A stretch of DNA of 64,000 bases from Haematococcus lacustris. Its lineage: Eukaryota; Chlorophyta; Chlorophyceae; Chlamydomonadales; Haematococcaceae. Below are positions 11,540 to 21,594 of the stretch, piece after piece. Location: NCBI GenBank assembly GCA_030144725.1, contig JASKMD010000031.1:1007227-1071226 (forward strand), in the 5' to 3' direction. A program made the translations under genes and the position numbers. The stretch's first letter is position 1. Each line of letters begins with the position of its first letter. A model generated the notes under the pieces. The model was not told the DNA's origin. It ran no database searches and was given only the letters and a program-made list of their open reading frames with translations.

Positions 11540-11622
11540 AGAGCTGCCCGACAGTAGCTGCCATGACAGTAAGCTGCCATGACAGTAGCTGCCATGACAG
11601 AAAGCTGCCATGACAATAAGCA
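11540..11622. repeat. Tandem repeat, unit about 17 bp (AGTAGCTGCCATGACA)
   Basis: Four head-to-tail copies just inside the 5' end of Fanzor element A. Confidence 0.8.
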
Positions 11623-12239
11623 TGCACATCCCATCGATCAGACGCATCACCACCCCTACACCGCCGCTGGGCACACTCATGCACAAGGTACCAACAGCCA
11701 GCAGCCAGCCCCGCTGTGCAGAGGCCATCAAAGAACAGCAGCAAGTCAGCAGCAAGCATGCAACAAGGTAAAAGCCAAGCAAAAGCAGGTGGACCATTGC
11801 ACCCGGCAAGAGCAACCATCTTGGGGAATCTGGGAATTGGGCAGGTGCCACCAAGGCTCGAGGCCTCCCACAACATCCTCAGCGCCAGTGCCCGCCATCC
11901 CATGAGAAATGGAACCCTCAACAAGACCACCAACTGCCAGTTTGGCTGCCTACCAACTGCAGGTGAGGCTGCTTACCACTGGGCCTATCGTCTGGCACCT
12001 GGGTGGCTTGGCAGTTGGCCTGGTGAGCATGTTGGCCTGGTGAGCCTCACACAGGCTTGCATGGGACAGACACGTGTGACTGTGCCACGTGATGCTGGGC
12101 TTTGGTGGATGGGCAGTCGAGCAACCCTCGATTGCCCGACCCGCTTACTCCCTGTCCTCAGCAGGCATGTCCCAGCAGGCAGCGCTGGCAGCCCAGCCCA
12201 CACACACACCTCTAGCATGAGCCATACGCTCCCATTTGT

Positions 12240-13046
12240 CCCTAGCATGTGCTGCACTGCCTTGCAGTCACGATCCAGCCACTTTCCCTGGGTGCAGCGA
12301 GGTGCATGGCAGCTTGCAGACTCACCCCTGCCCTTGGCGAGCGTGAAGCTGATGTTGGGCTGTTCAGCGGCAAGCCTGGCACAATGGCATTGACAGCCTG
12401 CCTAGCATTGCTTGGCCATGTGGACCTGGGGCCTGATTCTAGACCAATCAGACGCACTGCTGGGTCCAGGCTAGATGCAGCAGGAGCTGGCTGTGGGCAC
12501 CTGGTCTGCAGGCATGGATGTCCGTCTGCTTGTCCACCAGCACCTCCATGGTCACCTGGCCGTCTGGCACCATGCACCCACTATGCCGCTCTGTCACCTC
12601 AAACAAGACCATTGACTACCCTGCTTGACCGGCCAGCTGCCAAGGTCTCTTGCAGACAAAAGGTCAAACAACTTGGCAGCCGGCGACGAGCCTGATGACC
12701 CACCTCATCAACCCAACTACCTCCCATGTAGCTACCTACCTACATCTACTCGTATACACCCATGCCATGCTGTCCGCTTCTACCGGGCAGCAATGGCTCA
12801 GCCTTGCTGTCCAGGGCCCAAGACTGACCAGGACCCAAGGCTGGCCAGGTGGCACAGCTGTCAAACGGTGGGCACTGCACCCTGATGTGCAGCACCATCA
12901 CCACTGGCAGCATCACCACTGGCAGGCCTATTTCTGCCGCAACTCACTAAATGCCAGGCCATGGTGATGATGGCAATGAGGACAATGATGACGGCGATGA
13001 TGACAACTGGCGCCACTACTGACTGGGAGCCCTGAGAAAGGAGCAT
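12240..13046 (-). CDS. Possible small membrane-anchored protein, unidentified
   Basis: From an ATG at 13046 the minus strand encodes about 33 residues dominated by one hydrophobic helix (APVVIIAVIIVLIAIITM) and ends at a TTA/GTGAGT donor. Further coding-looking minus-strand segments lie at 12610-12500 (EVTERHSGCMVPDGQVTMEV) and 12395-12315 (EQPNISFTLAKGRG, then a GGTGAG donor). These may be exons of the same gene, but phases and ends are not fixed. It begins only about 90 bp behind the kinase stop codon on the same strand. I do not recognise a family. The stretch 11643-12240 shows no supported gene. Confidence 0.3.
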
Positions 13047-13137
13047 ACATTGAGCAGGTGGACGGCTGTGCTAGAGATGGCACCTGCACTGCCTGGCCCG
13101 TGGGACACCTCAGCAGGTAGCGCCCTGGGAGCCGTGG

Positions 13138-16100
13138 TCATGCCTTGCGCTTCATGAAGTTGAACACGGAGGCCATCTTGCTGTTGCTGCTCTGCGGCAG
13201 TAAGGGAGGGCAGCAGGCAGCAAGCAGCAGGCAGGGTTGTGACACAGGATGAGCAGTAATATGATTCGCATCACAGGGCTGTAGCCTTGCTGCTGGCCTG
13301 GCATGGCCCATTGTTGACCTGTTGCCACTGCCCCTGCTGCTGTCCTGTGGCAGCCCTCCCAATGCATGCCTGTTGACATCGCCCCTGTTGACTGACACTG
13401 CCGTCACCAGCTGCGCACACCTTGTCAGAGATCTGCACAGCCTGGTGTGAAGGCGAGGTCCCTGTGTTGACAGCCACCTGCTGCTGCTGTTGTTGTTGCC
13501 ACAACAGCTGCTGCTGCAGCAGGGCTTGTTGCTGTGCCAGTGCCTGCTGCTGCGCGTAAGCTGCTTGCTGCGCATACACAGCCTTCAAGGCAAGTGCCTG
13601 CTGCTGCGCCAACAGCTCCTGATGTGTCATAGGCAGCTGCTGGACCTGCTGCTGCTGCATCTGCTGCAGGTGCTGCTGTTGCTGCTGCTGCAGCATCTGG
13701 TGCTGCTGCTGAGGATGCTGGGCTGGCTGCTGTTGGACTGCGGCATGCTGCTGCTGCTGCTGCTGCTGGCGCTGGTAGGAGCCAGGGGGAGGGGTTTGAG
13801 GGTGGTGACCTGCTGCAGCGTAGGCGTGGCGGTACCCTGGCTGCTGCTGTGAGCCAGCTGATGACCTGCCTGCCTGAGCAGGGGCATCCAGCTCGTCATG
13901 TGGCTCATACATCATTTGGTCCAACTGATCCTCATCTGGCATGGAGGTCGGGCCGGCTCCTGGCTTGGTCCGTGCAACCTCTATGAGGGCTCGGATCTCT
14001 TCCATCGACTGATAAGCCAGGCAGGGCATGTTGAACTGCTCCGGGTCCTGGCAGGTACATAGGCAGTACAATGGGTGGATGGACAGTACAACGGGCACAT
14101 GTGCAGTACAGTGACTATTTATACAGTACAGCAATTGCTCAAGCAGGTAACAGTTGGTGGCAGGTAGACGAAGATGGGGCGTGGGCGTGGGCGGGTGAGT
14201 AGTCATTCAGGCAGGCAGGCAGGCAGGCAATCAGGTTGTTTCATGCCAGGTCACGCACAAGCTCTGAAACCCACCGCCAGCTCTGCAGGCAGGTTTGTCT
14301 TGAACCAGGGGTGTTCACGGATCTGGGCCATGGTGATGCGGCGCTGAGGCTGGGCAGTGAAGATGCGTGAGACCAGGTCCACACACTCTGGGCTGAGGCG
14401 CAGCCCCGCGGGGAAGCTGTAGTTCACCGCCATGATGCGCTGCAGCAGCAGGGGTGGGGACGGGGGCACGGGCAGGTAGGTCGGCGCACAGCCAGGTCTT
14501 GGCTAGTACCCCAGGCCAGGTTTGTGGGGCTGGTGCTCCGTGCTTAGGCCAACCTTCATGCACATGCTGCATAGCCATCATACTGAGCTCACTCTAGGTC
14601 ACACTGTCTCCCATTTTCAGGTCCATGGGTATACATGAGTGACCAGCAAGGCCAACTGCTCCAACTGCTACTGTGGCCACTGAACAACCCCGGTGAGCAT
14701 TCAATCCGCAAGGGTGGCAGCTCCCACCCAGTGGGTCAGCTACGTGACGGCAGCCACCAGGCTGGCAGGTGCTGACCTGGATGGTCTTTCTGAAGTTGCG
14801 CGGGTCAGCGGTGTCCTCGAAGGGGTAGGCGCCCACCAGCATGACGAACAGGGTGACCCCGCAGGACCACACATCCGCTGCCTGCCCGCTGTACTCTTTG
14901 CGCTGGAGCACCTCTGGCGCAATGTACTGCGGGCAGAGCAGGGGAGGGCAGGCCAGGCCAGGTTCAGTCAGGCTGGTCTGAGCCCGTGCCGGGCACAGTA
15001 GGATGGGGTAAGCTTGTTGGGGACACAGCTGAGTAGGGTGCGCGGTGTGTGGGCTTAACCCCACCAGGGCGCAGCAGAGGGACAGCTGACCTAAACAGCC
15101 CACACCTTCAGCACGATGCAGCACTCCTGCATCATGCCATGCTCATCACCACCCAGATATTATGAACTCTGACGAGCCAGCGCGCACTGGACTACACACC
15201 GCTGCCAATGCCGCAAAGCACATCCCAAGCGACATCCTCCTATTCACTCCCGCATATTGCCCCCCTCCCCACCCCATTCCTTCATCATGGAGGTAACTGG
15301 AGGTGCCATGGCTGCCCATGCCAATCCTCATGCACATGCGTCACGCACTGCATGCAGGGCCCCTCACCGCCGGGGTGCCCACTGTCGACTTGGGGTTTGA
15401 ATCAAGGGCTGACTTGGAATACCCAAAGTCGCAGATCTTCAAGCGAGGTGCTGGCTGGCCATCTAGCAGCGTGTTCTCCAGCTTCAGGTCGCGGTGGCAC
15501 ACACCCTGACACAGCAGCACAGCACAGCGAGCTAGTGGCATGGAGTGCAGCATGGCAGCATGGTGCTTGCAGCAGGCTGGAGATCACATGCACTGGGCCT
15601 GCATATGGGCTGTGCAGCATGCATCACGTGGGCCTGGTTGGTGTGACATGCAGCACAGTTGCATAGTGGTAGTATGGTGTGGCATGGTGTGGCATGGCAG
15701 TGCGGTAAGGGTGCATGATGGTGAAGACCTTGGCTGAGCAATGGTTTGAATGCCTGGCATGGGTCAAGACAGTTTCACATCACAATGGCTTAGAGAGTTA
15801 GCTTCAAAGGAGCACACAGCTTGTGGGTGCAGCACAATGCCAGGCCTGGTGTGCTCTGCATCGTCACAACCTCAGCCGCCTGCCCCTCTGCTGCTCAGCC
15901 ACACAGGCTGACTCACCGAGCGGTGGCAGTAGTCCACACCAGAGATGAGTTGCTGCGCAGCAGCAGGCAGGGCACGCCACAACCACTTCCAGTCATGCCC
16001 TTCTGCCACCCTGATCAAATCCTCAGGGTGCGTCTGATACTGACCTGTGTCCTCTAGTAGACACTATCCTGAGGAGGCCAGCAATGCCCAGCACCTGTAT

Positions 16101-17218
16101 GTTGTTTGTCTGTTGCCTGTCATGTGTTTCTCAGTCACAGACCTGTGTCCATTGCTATACTGAGTGCCCCAGCCCATGCCAGGGGTGCCCTGCAATGCCC
16201 AGCACCTGTATGTTGTGCTTTTCTCCATCTATCTCTCTTCTTTGTCTGTTTTCAGCATATCTCAGCTGTACTCTCAACTCTTTGTCTGTACAGCAACTCT
16301 CAGCTCAGCTCTCAGCATCATCCGCCCAACAGCAGCAAAGCCGCCCAGAGATCCCAATGGTGCCCCGTGTGAATCAGTGGCACAGCACAGCAGCAGGCGG
16401 GGCAGCACCGACATGGTATGATAGCAGTGCCCTCTGACACCCTTGCCAGGCTACAAACAGCACCCTTGCCAGCTCCTGGGGAACGCTCCATGGACACGCT
16501 TGATCATAAGACCCAAGGCCATCCAGTGTGACCTTCTGTGACCCAGTGTGACCCAGTGTGATCCAGTGCGTTTGCTACACAGTCAGCTGTGAGTGGCAGT
16601 AGGGTGGACTGCTTCCCGGCAGCCCCAATAGCACCCTCAGCCCCAATAGCACACCGATGAACTGCCTCCCTGGCCTGCCCACTGTTGCCAAATGTGACTA
16701 ATCAAATGCGTCAGCCCCAGCCACCTGGAAGAAGTAGCGTGCCTCATCTTCGCAAAATCTGCCAGCCTTGACGATGCGCTCAAACAGCTCCTGGACAGGG
16801 GCACCCATATCACATGTGTGGTGAAAACATTATGTGCCACTGGCATGGGCCCGGCATGGGCCATCAGCATGGGATAGTGCTTATAGCAGGGCACATGCCA
16901 TGACTCATGTGCAGCGCCAGCATGCCAACATTGGAGATGAAGGAGATGAAAGTGATGAGTGACAAGTGAAGACGAGGTTCAGGTGGAGGACATAAGTACA
17001 ATGGTTTCAAGCCTGCTAGATGAGGGTGCCAAGCATGTATCAGCTGGCTTTGCTATCATTCTACTTGGACAGATGGACCAATCGCAGTATCAGCTGGACG
17101 GGAGACTGAAGGTGCAAACATTAGAGCATGGCAAAGAACAACACCATGGCTTGCACCCAGTGACTTCATGGCTTGGTCAACCTGGGCTTCTTCATGCATC
17201 TCCCATTGCTCCGGCTGT

Positions 17219-17258
<40 letters not shown>

Positions 17259-17993
17259 AATCCCTCAGCTGCACCTGTATGTACAGTTGGTGCTGGCATC
17301 TTTTCCATTTGAGTATCCTCTCCTGCATGTGTGCAGCGACCCCGTTTCACTGTACTGACCACTCACCCCACCAGCAGCATACTCCATGGAAATAGCCAAG
17401 TGTGTAGGCGTGACAAAGAGCTGCGGCAGCAAGCACGGGGGTGGCAGTGTAGGTCAGCAGCCACCCATGTCAGCCACCTGCCCATAACATCCAGCTTGCA
17501 CGCCACACAGCTGCGCACAGCTGAGAGGAAAGGATGGCACCGTGAGAAAGCGCAGCTCATCAGAAGCAACTAGTGGTGCAATAGAGGGGCACGGCACCGC
17601 AATTCTGCCACACCTCTTTGAACGCCACGATGTTTGGGTGGACAAGCATGCGATGGTTGAGAATCTCCCTCTCCACGTTCTTGTCAATCTGCGGGCGTCG
17701 CAATTCACGGCGGAACTTTACAGAAACAATTATAATTAAAGAGATGTGCAGCGGATTTGATGTCGTGTCCGCCTAATTGCCGGAAATGACAGGCCGCTGC
17801 ATTGGCCCGCCGAGGCTATTACCTTCTCGCCCCGCTCAATGAACTTCACTGCGCACATTGCGCCATTGGGAGCCCGAAACAGCTTCGCCACGCCGAAGTT
17901 ACCACTTCCAAGGTCCTTTACGTGCGTAAAGTTCTTGAGCCCGGAGCCATCGCCACCAATGCGGGGCGACTGAGTGGCCGGGTCCTGCGCCAT
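13138..17993 (-). CDS. SnRK2-like serine/threonine protein kinase
   Basis: Ten exons join in frame to 511 aa: 17993-17823, 17688-17614, 17420-17367, 16790-16725, 15952-15917, 15505-15368, 14926-14777, 14439-14275, 14047-13421 and 13191-13138. All nine introns have GT-AG ends and phase 0. The kinase domain is complete: Gly loop GSGNFGVA (residues 30-37), Lys50 in [14 protein letters not shown] with catalytic Asp140, DFG Asp160, and the activation segment [14 protein letters not shown], which is diagnostic of SnRK2. The C-terminal exon 9 begins with an SnRK2-like acidic segment ([14 protein letters not shown]) and then becomes a Gln-rich tract of over 100 residues, ending VFNFMKRKA. The start at 17993 was chosen because it precedes the domain directly. 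SnRK2 kinases signal osmotic stress, ABA or, in Chlamydomonas (SAC3), sulfur status; which applies here cannot be told. Confidence 0.92.
13485..13770 (-). repeat. Poly-glutamine coding region of the SnRK2 gene
   Basis: Interrupted CAG/CAA codons on the minus strand within exon 9, giving runs of Q mixed with A, L and M. Confidence 0.9.
17219..17256. repeat. (CTG)n tract in the kinase intron 3
   Basis: About 12 CTG units in the intron between exons 17420-17367 and 16790-16725. Confidence 0.9.
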
Positions 17994-18539
17994 TCCGCTT
18001 GCAGAGCTAAGCTGTGCTCTATATGAGGCTCGCACGGGGCTTTTAATGACCCGCACACGCCGCACTATCGATTGCCAACTCAGGAGCGTTGGTAGAGCGC
18101 TGCGTTTTGGGTCGCCAGGAGAATGACGTGCATTACCGCGCAACACCCGAGCTTGCGGGCGAAAATCCGCCCCATGGCCCATGTGATACGATATCTTTTG
18201 CATGTACCTGTTTAGACGACACTGAAATTCAACTGCGTGGAGTAAGGGCGGCTGCATAAAAACTTCATTTAAGCCTGCAGCATTGTATGTCTTAACCGTG
18301 CACAGGGCGCGACGCACATATGACGAATCCAACACCTAGTGAAGGGTAGGCTTTGGTAAATGTGAGGCTGAATGTGAGGCTGAGCATGAGCAAAGCGCAC
18401 AACATGTGCCCTTACCTCCAAGGAGCGCGACCGCAACAAAAACACTTAGGAAGAGGCCGACAAGCTAACAGTGCCCGCGTCCCACACTAGGGCCTCAATT
18501 TGAGTCGAACCACAAGGGACCACTAGGAATCAATAGCGG
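17994..18539 (-). promoter_or_regulatory. Upstream region of the SnRK2 gene
   Basis: No gene seen. On the minus strand a CATATAGAG and a CATTAAAAG lie about 30 and 50 bp before the ATG and could be TATA-like, which would imply a very short leader. Not proven. Confidence 0.3.
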
Positions 18540-18714
18540 GACTACTCAAATGGTGTTCAGGTGATGTGTGGACTATACCCAATGCACATGGACATGGTGC
18601 ATGAGTGCCTACCACCTAAACAATTGCCTGACCGCGAGGGCTATTGTGTAGAGTTGGCATGAGAAGCATGCACCAATTGTAAGCTGATGACTGCTCAACA
18701 AAGGGGGGCGCACA
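18540..18714 (-). other. Conserved 3' tail of Fanzor-like family C/D/E, candidate guide-RNA region
   Basis: The sequence behind the copy C stop is repeated at 21427-21580 (copy E) and, inverted, at 23508-23690 (copy D). All three keep a hairpin, ATGCAC-loop-GTGCAT, at 18582-18602, 21434-21454 and 23609-23629. Similarity of C and D goes further than in E, ending near CGCTATTG. Confidence 0.5.
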
Positions 18715-20183
18715 TTACTGTGGCTCGGCAGGCTGCTGCTGCTGCTGCTGCTGCTCCTGGGCCTTGGGTGGCTTGCCTTGCAGCCGCTTGTAGCCCAGGC
18801 CGGGGTACTCCTTGCCCTTGGCTGGCAGCTTCCCCTGCTCTGGCCACCAGCACAGCTCCAGTGGTCGCCACCTGCTATCCCCAATGCGCTGCATGTTCAG
18901 AGCTGCATTGCAGTCCCTGTCCAGCCACCTACCTGGCTGTGGTGCTGGCTTGGCTTTGGCAGCCTCGCCCTTGCTTAGCTCAGCTGCCTGCTCAGCCTTG
19001 GTGGGCTGGGTGGGCTCAGCCTCAGTGCGCTTGCTGCGCTTGGCTGGAGGGGGAGTGCTGGGCCCTGGCTCTGAGGCTGCTGGCTGTGTGGCTGCCTGGC
19101 TGCTGCATGGGGCCTGTGGGGGCTTGACATCAGGCCCTGCACTGGCAGGTCACGCTGCTGGCTCCAGGCTTGCCGCAGCAGGCCATGTTCCACCTGCCCT
19201 GCTTGGGGCTTCCAGTTTGCAGGCCTGGTGGGCTGCTCATGGTCCAGCTCCTCCTCACAAGGCTGCTGGCCATTCACTGCTGAGCTGACCCGGGTGGTGC
19301 GGTGCTCATCCACAAGCACCACCCTGCCCCGCAGCTGGTCTGAGCCCCTGGGCCTGCACACCACCTTGCAGCAGGCACGCGACACCGCATCAGCACCCCA
19401 GCCTCCCCCAGTGCCAGTGCCAGCAGCGCCAAGGAACACCACCAGCTGCTTGGCACGCCCATGGCGTTCCATGGACAACTCCGCCATCTCCTTCTCCAAC
19501 TGTAGCCATGCACACAAGGCACATAGGGTGGCTGACATGGTGGCACCAGGTCAGGCATGACACAGCCAACTATTCTTTCACGTCATGCCCAACCCACCAC
19601 CTCTCAGTTCCTTACCCTCCCTCCCACCCACCCTCACCTGCTTGAAGAACTGCTCCAGTGCCCGGTCCTGGGCTCCGTACAGCCTCAGCCGCTGCCGTCC
19701 CCACTTGGGGTCCAGGTACACCTCCCACACCGCGTCCCAGGTGGCAAGGGTGACGGTGATGTGCTTCAGGTTGGCCTCCAGGGAGGTGCCGGCTGAGCTG
19801 GCTGCTGCCAGGTGCTGGAGGTGGGGCTGGGTTGGTGCCAGCCACCGCTGCATGGTGTGGCGGGCATTGTTCAAGCCGCTGGCCTGCCGCACTTGGCCTT
19901 GGTCAGCTTCCACCGGGCCAGCTGGTCAGCTACCAGCTGGCCTGACTCCTGGTCCCAAACCCCAGTGGTGGCACTGACTGCCTGGGTGACGCCGGGGTCA
20001 ATGCCCACCCCAATCTGTGTGGCTGGGTTGAACACGAACTCATGCAGCTCAGCTAAGACCTTGCCAATGCGGGGGGGCCCCACCGCATGAGCTGCTGCTG
20101 CTGCACTTGGGCGGCTGTTGCTGCTGGCAGTTGGGGGAGGGGCAGGAGGGGGGGGGGAGGGGGCATGTGTAGTGCACACACAC

Positions 20184-20674
20184 GCTGACACAGTCTGTCA
20201 TATGTACTAGCTGGAGAAAACAAGCTGAAATCACTGTAATTGAAATCACTGTAATGATTGATTGTTGATGGGATGACCTTGAGGCTCTGCCCCCCGTTGG
20301 CAAGGAGTACCAGCAGGGCTACAAGCGGGTCAATGACCGGCTGCCCAAAGGCAGGCAGTGGTTGCACCGGGCGGCAGAGTACCAGCGGGGCATTGATGGC
20401 CGGGCCCGCAACAATGCATAAGGCTGTCAGCCTTTGCACAGGCCTTTACACAGGCCTTTACACAGGCTGTCAGCCTTTGCAAAGCATAATGCTGTTAGTT
20501 TTGATGAGGAGCCCAGTGGTCTGTCCCGGGAAAGTGCCACCAGAGTGGGGTTTGCAGTCATCAAGGGTGCGACCGAGGATGCTTCAACTTGATTGGAGTA
20601 GCTGAGTGAGATTACCCACAGTCAAGCATGTTGTTCCTTGTTGAATGAGTTTTGTTTGGCTGACACAGTCTGTC
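20184..20674 (+). mobile_element. Fanzor-like 3' fragment (copy B) inserted in copy C, 16-bp target duplication
   Basis: GCTGACACAGTCTGTC is present at 20184-20199 and 20659-20674. Removing one copy and everything between restores continuity of the copy C reading frame (GWWRQTVSA to CVCTTHAPS). The insert carries, on the plus strand from about 20281, ALPPVGKEYQQGYKRVNDRL, then GIDGRARNNA and a stop (20420), followed by the conserved tail to 20656. The first 80 bp of the insert (20200-20280) have no match in copy A and include a small duplication (GAAATCACTGTAAT twice). The copy is thus truncated at its 5' side and complete at its 3' side. Confidence 0.75.
20421..20656 (+). other. Conserved 3' tail, Fanzor-like family A/B (copy B)
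   Basis: Matches 9634-9851 on the opposite strand over nearly its full length. Copy B has an extra small duplication (CAGGCCTTTACA twice) after the stop. Homology stops at GAGTTTTGTT. Confidence 0.6.
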
Positions 20675-20959
20675 TCCACCATCCTCTCAAACTGAGATTC
20701 CTTGATGGCAAGCCAGCCTGTGCTGAACCACCTGTCCCAGTGCTTGCTAAGGCTGGTTCTGTGATGAAGACTGCCCTGGTCTCCTTGGTTAGCCCTAGCT
20801 GCGTGCACACCCCATGCAGCACCCTACTGTCTAGCATGATGAAGTGTAGCCCTACCCTGGCCATGGGGGTGAGAGTGAAGGGGGGGGGCAGGTCAGGGTC
20901 CGGGAGGCTGCTGCCACTGCTCCAGACACCTACACAAATGGCTTGAGAGGTGGGGGAGG

Positions 20960-21426
20960 CGTTGGGCTGGATTTGAGGGACTGCCTGAGACGTTGCATCG
21001 GGAGAGATGCTCCTATGCTGCATGGCTCAAACATGGGGACGGCATTGGCATCAATCACATGGCACCACACCTGCTGAACAGACAGCTCTCTACAGAGGTT
21101 CGCACAAGCTTGACTAGGTTCAGGCTAGGCAACAGCGGTTTGGGGGTGGAGAAGGCTCGGTTTGAGGAGGTTACTTTCATTGATCGCACATGCACAAGAT
21201 GCACAGAGGGGGTAGTAGATGACGCCATGCATTCTATCTTTGAGTGCACTGCCACGAGATCCATCAGGGAACAGCCATGTCTTTTCAGAACAATAATGGG
21301 AATTTGCATGACTTCATGTTGAGCCAATGTGCACCTTTCTTTGTACACCTTGCTTTAAAGTGCGTTGCAGAAAGTCCCGAACCCCTAGAGGGGGAGGGCG
21401 GCCAAGCAGCCTAACGGCTGACGGCT
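20960..21426 (+). mobile_element. 3' end of a LINE (non-LTR retrotransposon)
   Basis: The plus-strand frame 20993-21325 ends in a Cys/His knuckle typical of LINE reverse-transcriptase C-termini: CTRCTEGVVDDAMHSIFEC, preceded by LSTEVRTSLTRFRLGNSGLG. A 3' UTR follows and ends in GCAGCCTAACGGCTGACGGC. The reverse-transcriptase core is missing, so this is a 5'-truncated copy. Its end abuts the tail of Fanzor remnant E at CTATACCCAATGC, so the LINE probably inserted into that tail. It also truncates the upstream part of copy C. Confidence 0.75.
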
Positions 21427-21594
21427 ATACCCAATGCACATGGACATGGTGCATGAGTGCCTCCCACCTACACGATTGCCTGACCGCTATGGCTATTGTA
21501 TAGAGTTGGCATGATAAACCTGCACTGATTGTGAGCTGATGACAGCTCCAATGGGGGGGCACACACTAATGTGCCTCAGCAGGCTCCTGCTGCT
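21427..21594 (-). pseudogene. Fanzor-like remnant (copy E): last codons and 3' tail
   Basis: Minus-strand QQQEPAEAH and a stop, then the family C/D/E tail. The upstream coding region is replaced by the GGGGC array, which on this strand reads in frame as repeated PAPPR into the QQQEPAEAH end. Confidence 0.7.

Larger units (their letters stand above)
9619..11642 (-). mobile_element. Fanzor-like element copy A with 15-bp direct repeats
   Basis: ATCCCATCGATCAGA occurs at 9619-9633 and again at 11628-11642, directly flanking a 1994-bp block. The block contains a Fanzor-like gene on the minus strand and ends, on its 3' side, exactly where homology with copy B ends (near ...GAGTTTTGTT). The repeat is therefore best read as a target-site duplication. 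No terminal inverted repeats were seen. Confidence 0.7.
18715..20950 (-). pseudogene. Fanzor/TnpB-like RNA-guided nuclease gene (copy C), interrupted and frameshifted
   Basis: Minus-strand gene. N-terminal part at about 20895-20675 (FTLTPMARVGLHFIMLDSRV to GWWRQTVSA), cut by insertion B. It resumes at 20183 with AVGPPRIGKVLAELHEFVFN and RuvC-I IGVGIDPGVTQAVSA (about 20010-19960). A frameshift follows near 19890, then NARHTMQRWLAPTQPHLQHL and RQRLRLYGAQDRALEQFFKQ. Next is an intron GTGAGG...CTACAG (about 19637-19502), then LEKEMAELSMERHG and VVLVDEHRTTRVSSAVNG. A second frameshift lies near 19130. RuvC-III WLDRDCNAALNMQRIGD is at about 18920-18870, with the stop at 18715. The catalytic Asp in RuvC-I and RuvC-III and the alternative Glu in VDEHRTT are all present. 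The zinc-ribbon cysteines usual after RTS are replaced (RVSSAV). Frameshifts could be decay or sequencing error. Confidence 0.8.

Noticed and set aside
9634..11627. Copy A as a LINE because of its long target duplication
   Set aside because: No reverse transcriptase or endonuclease motif; the protein carries the TnpB-type DRDxNxxxN motif instead.
18480..18560. tRNA-like B box (GGTTCGACTC on the minus strand)
   Set aside because: No matching A box or cloverleaf can be folded; similar sequence is part of the Fanzor tail region.
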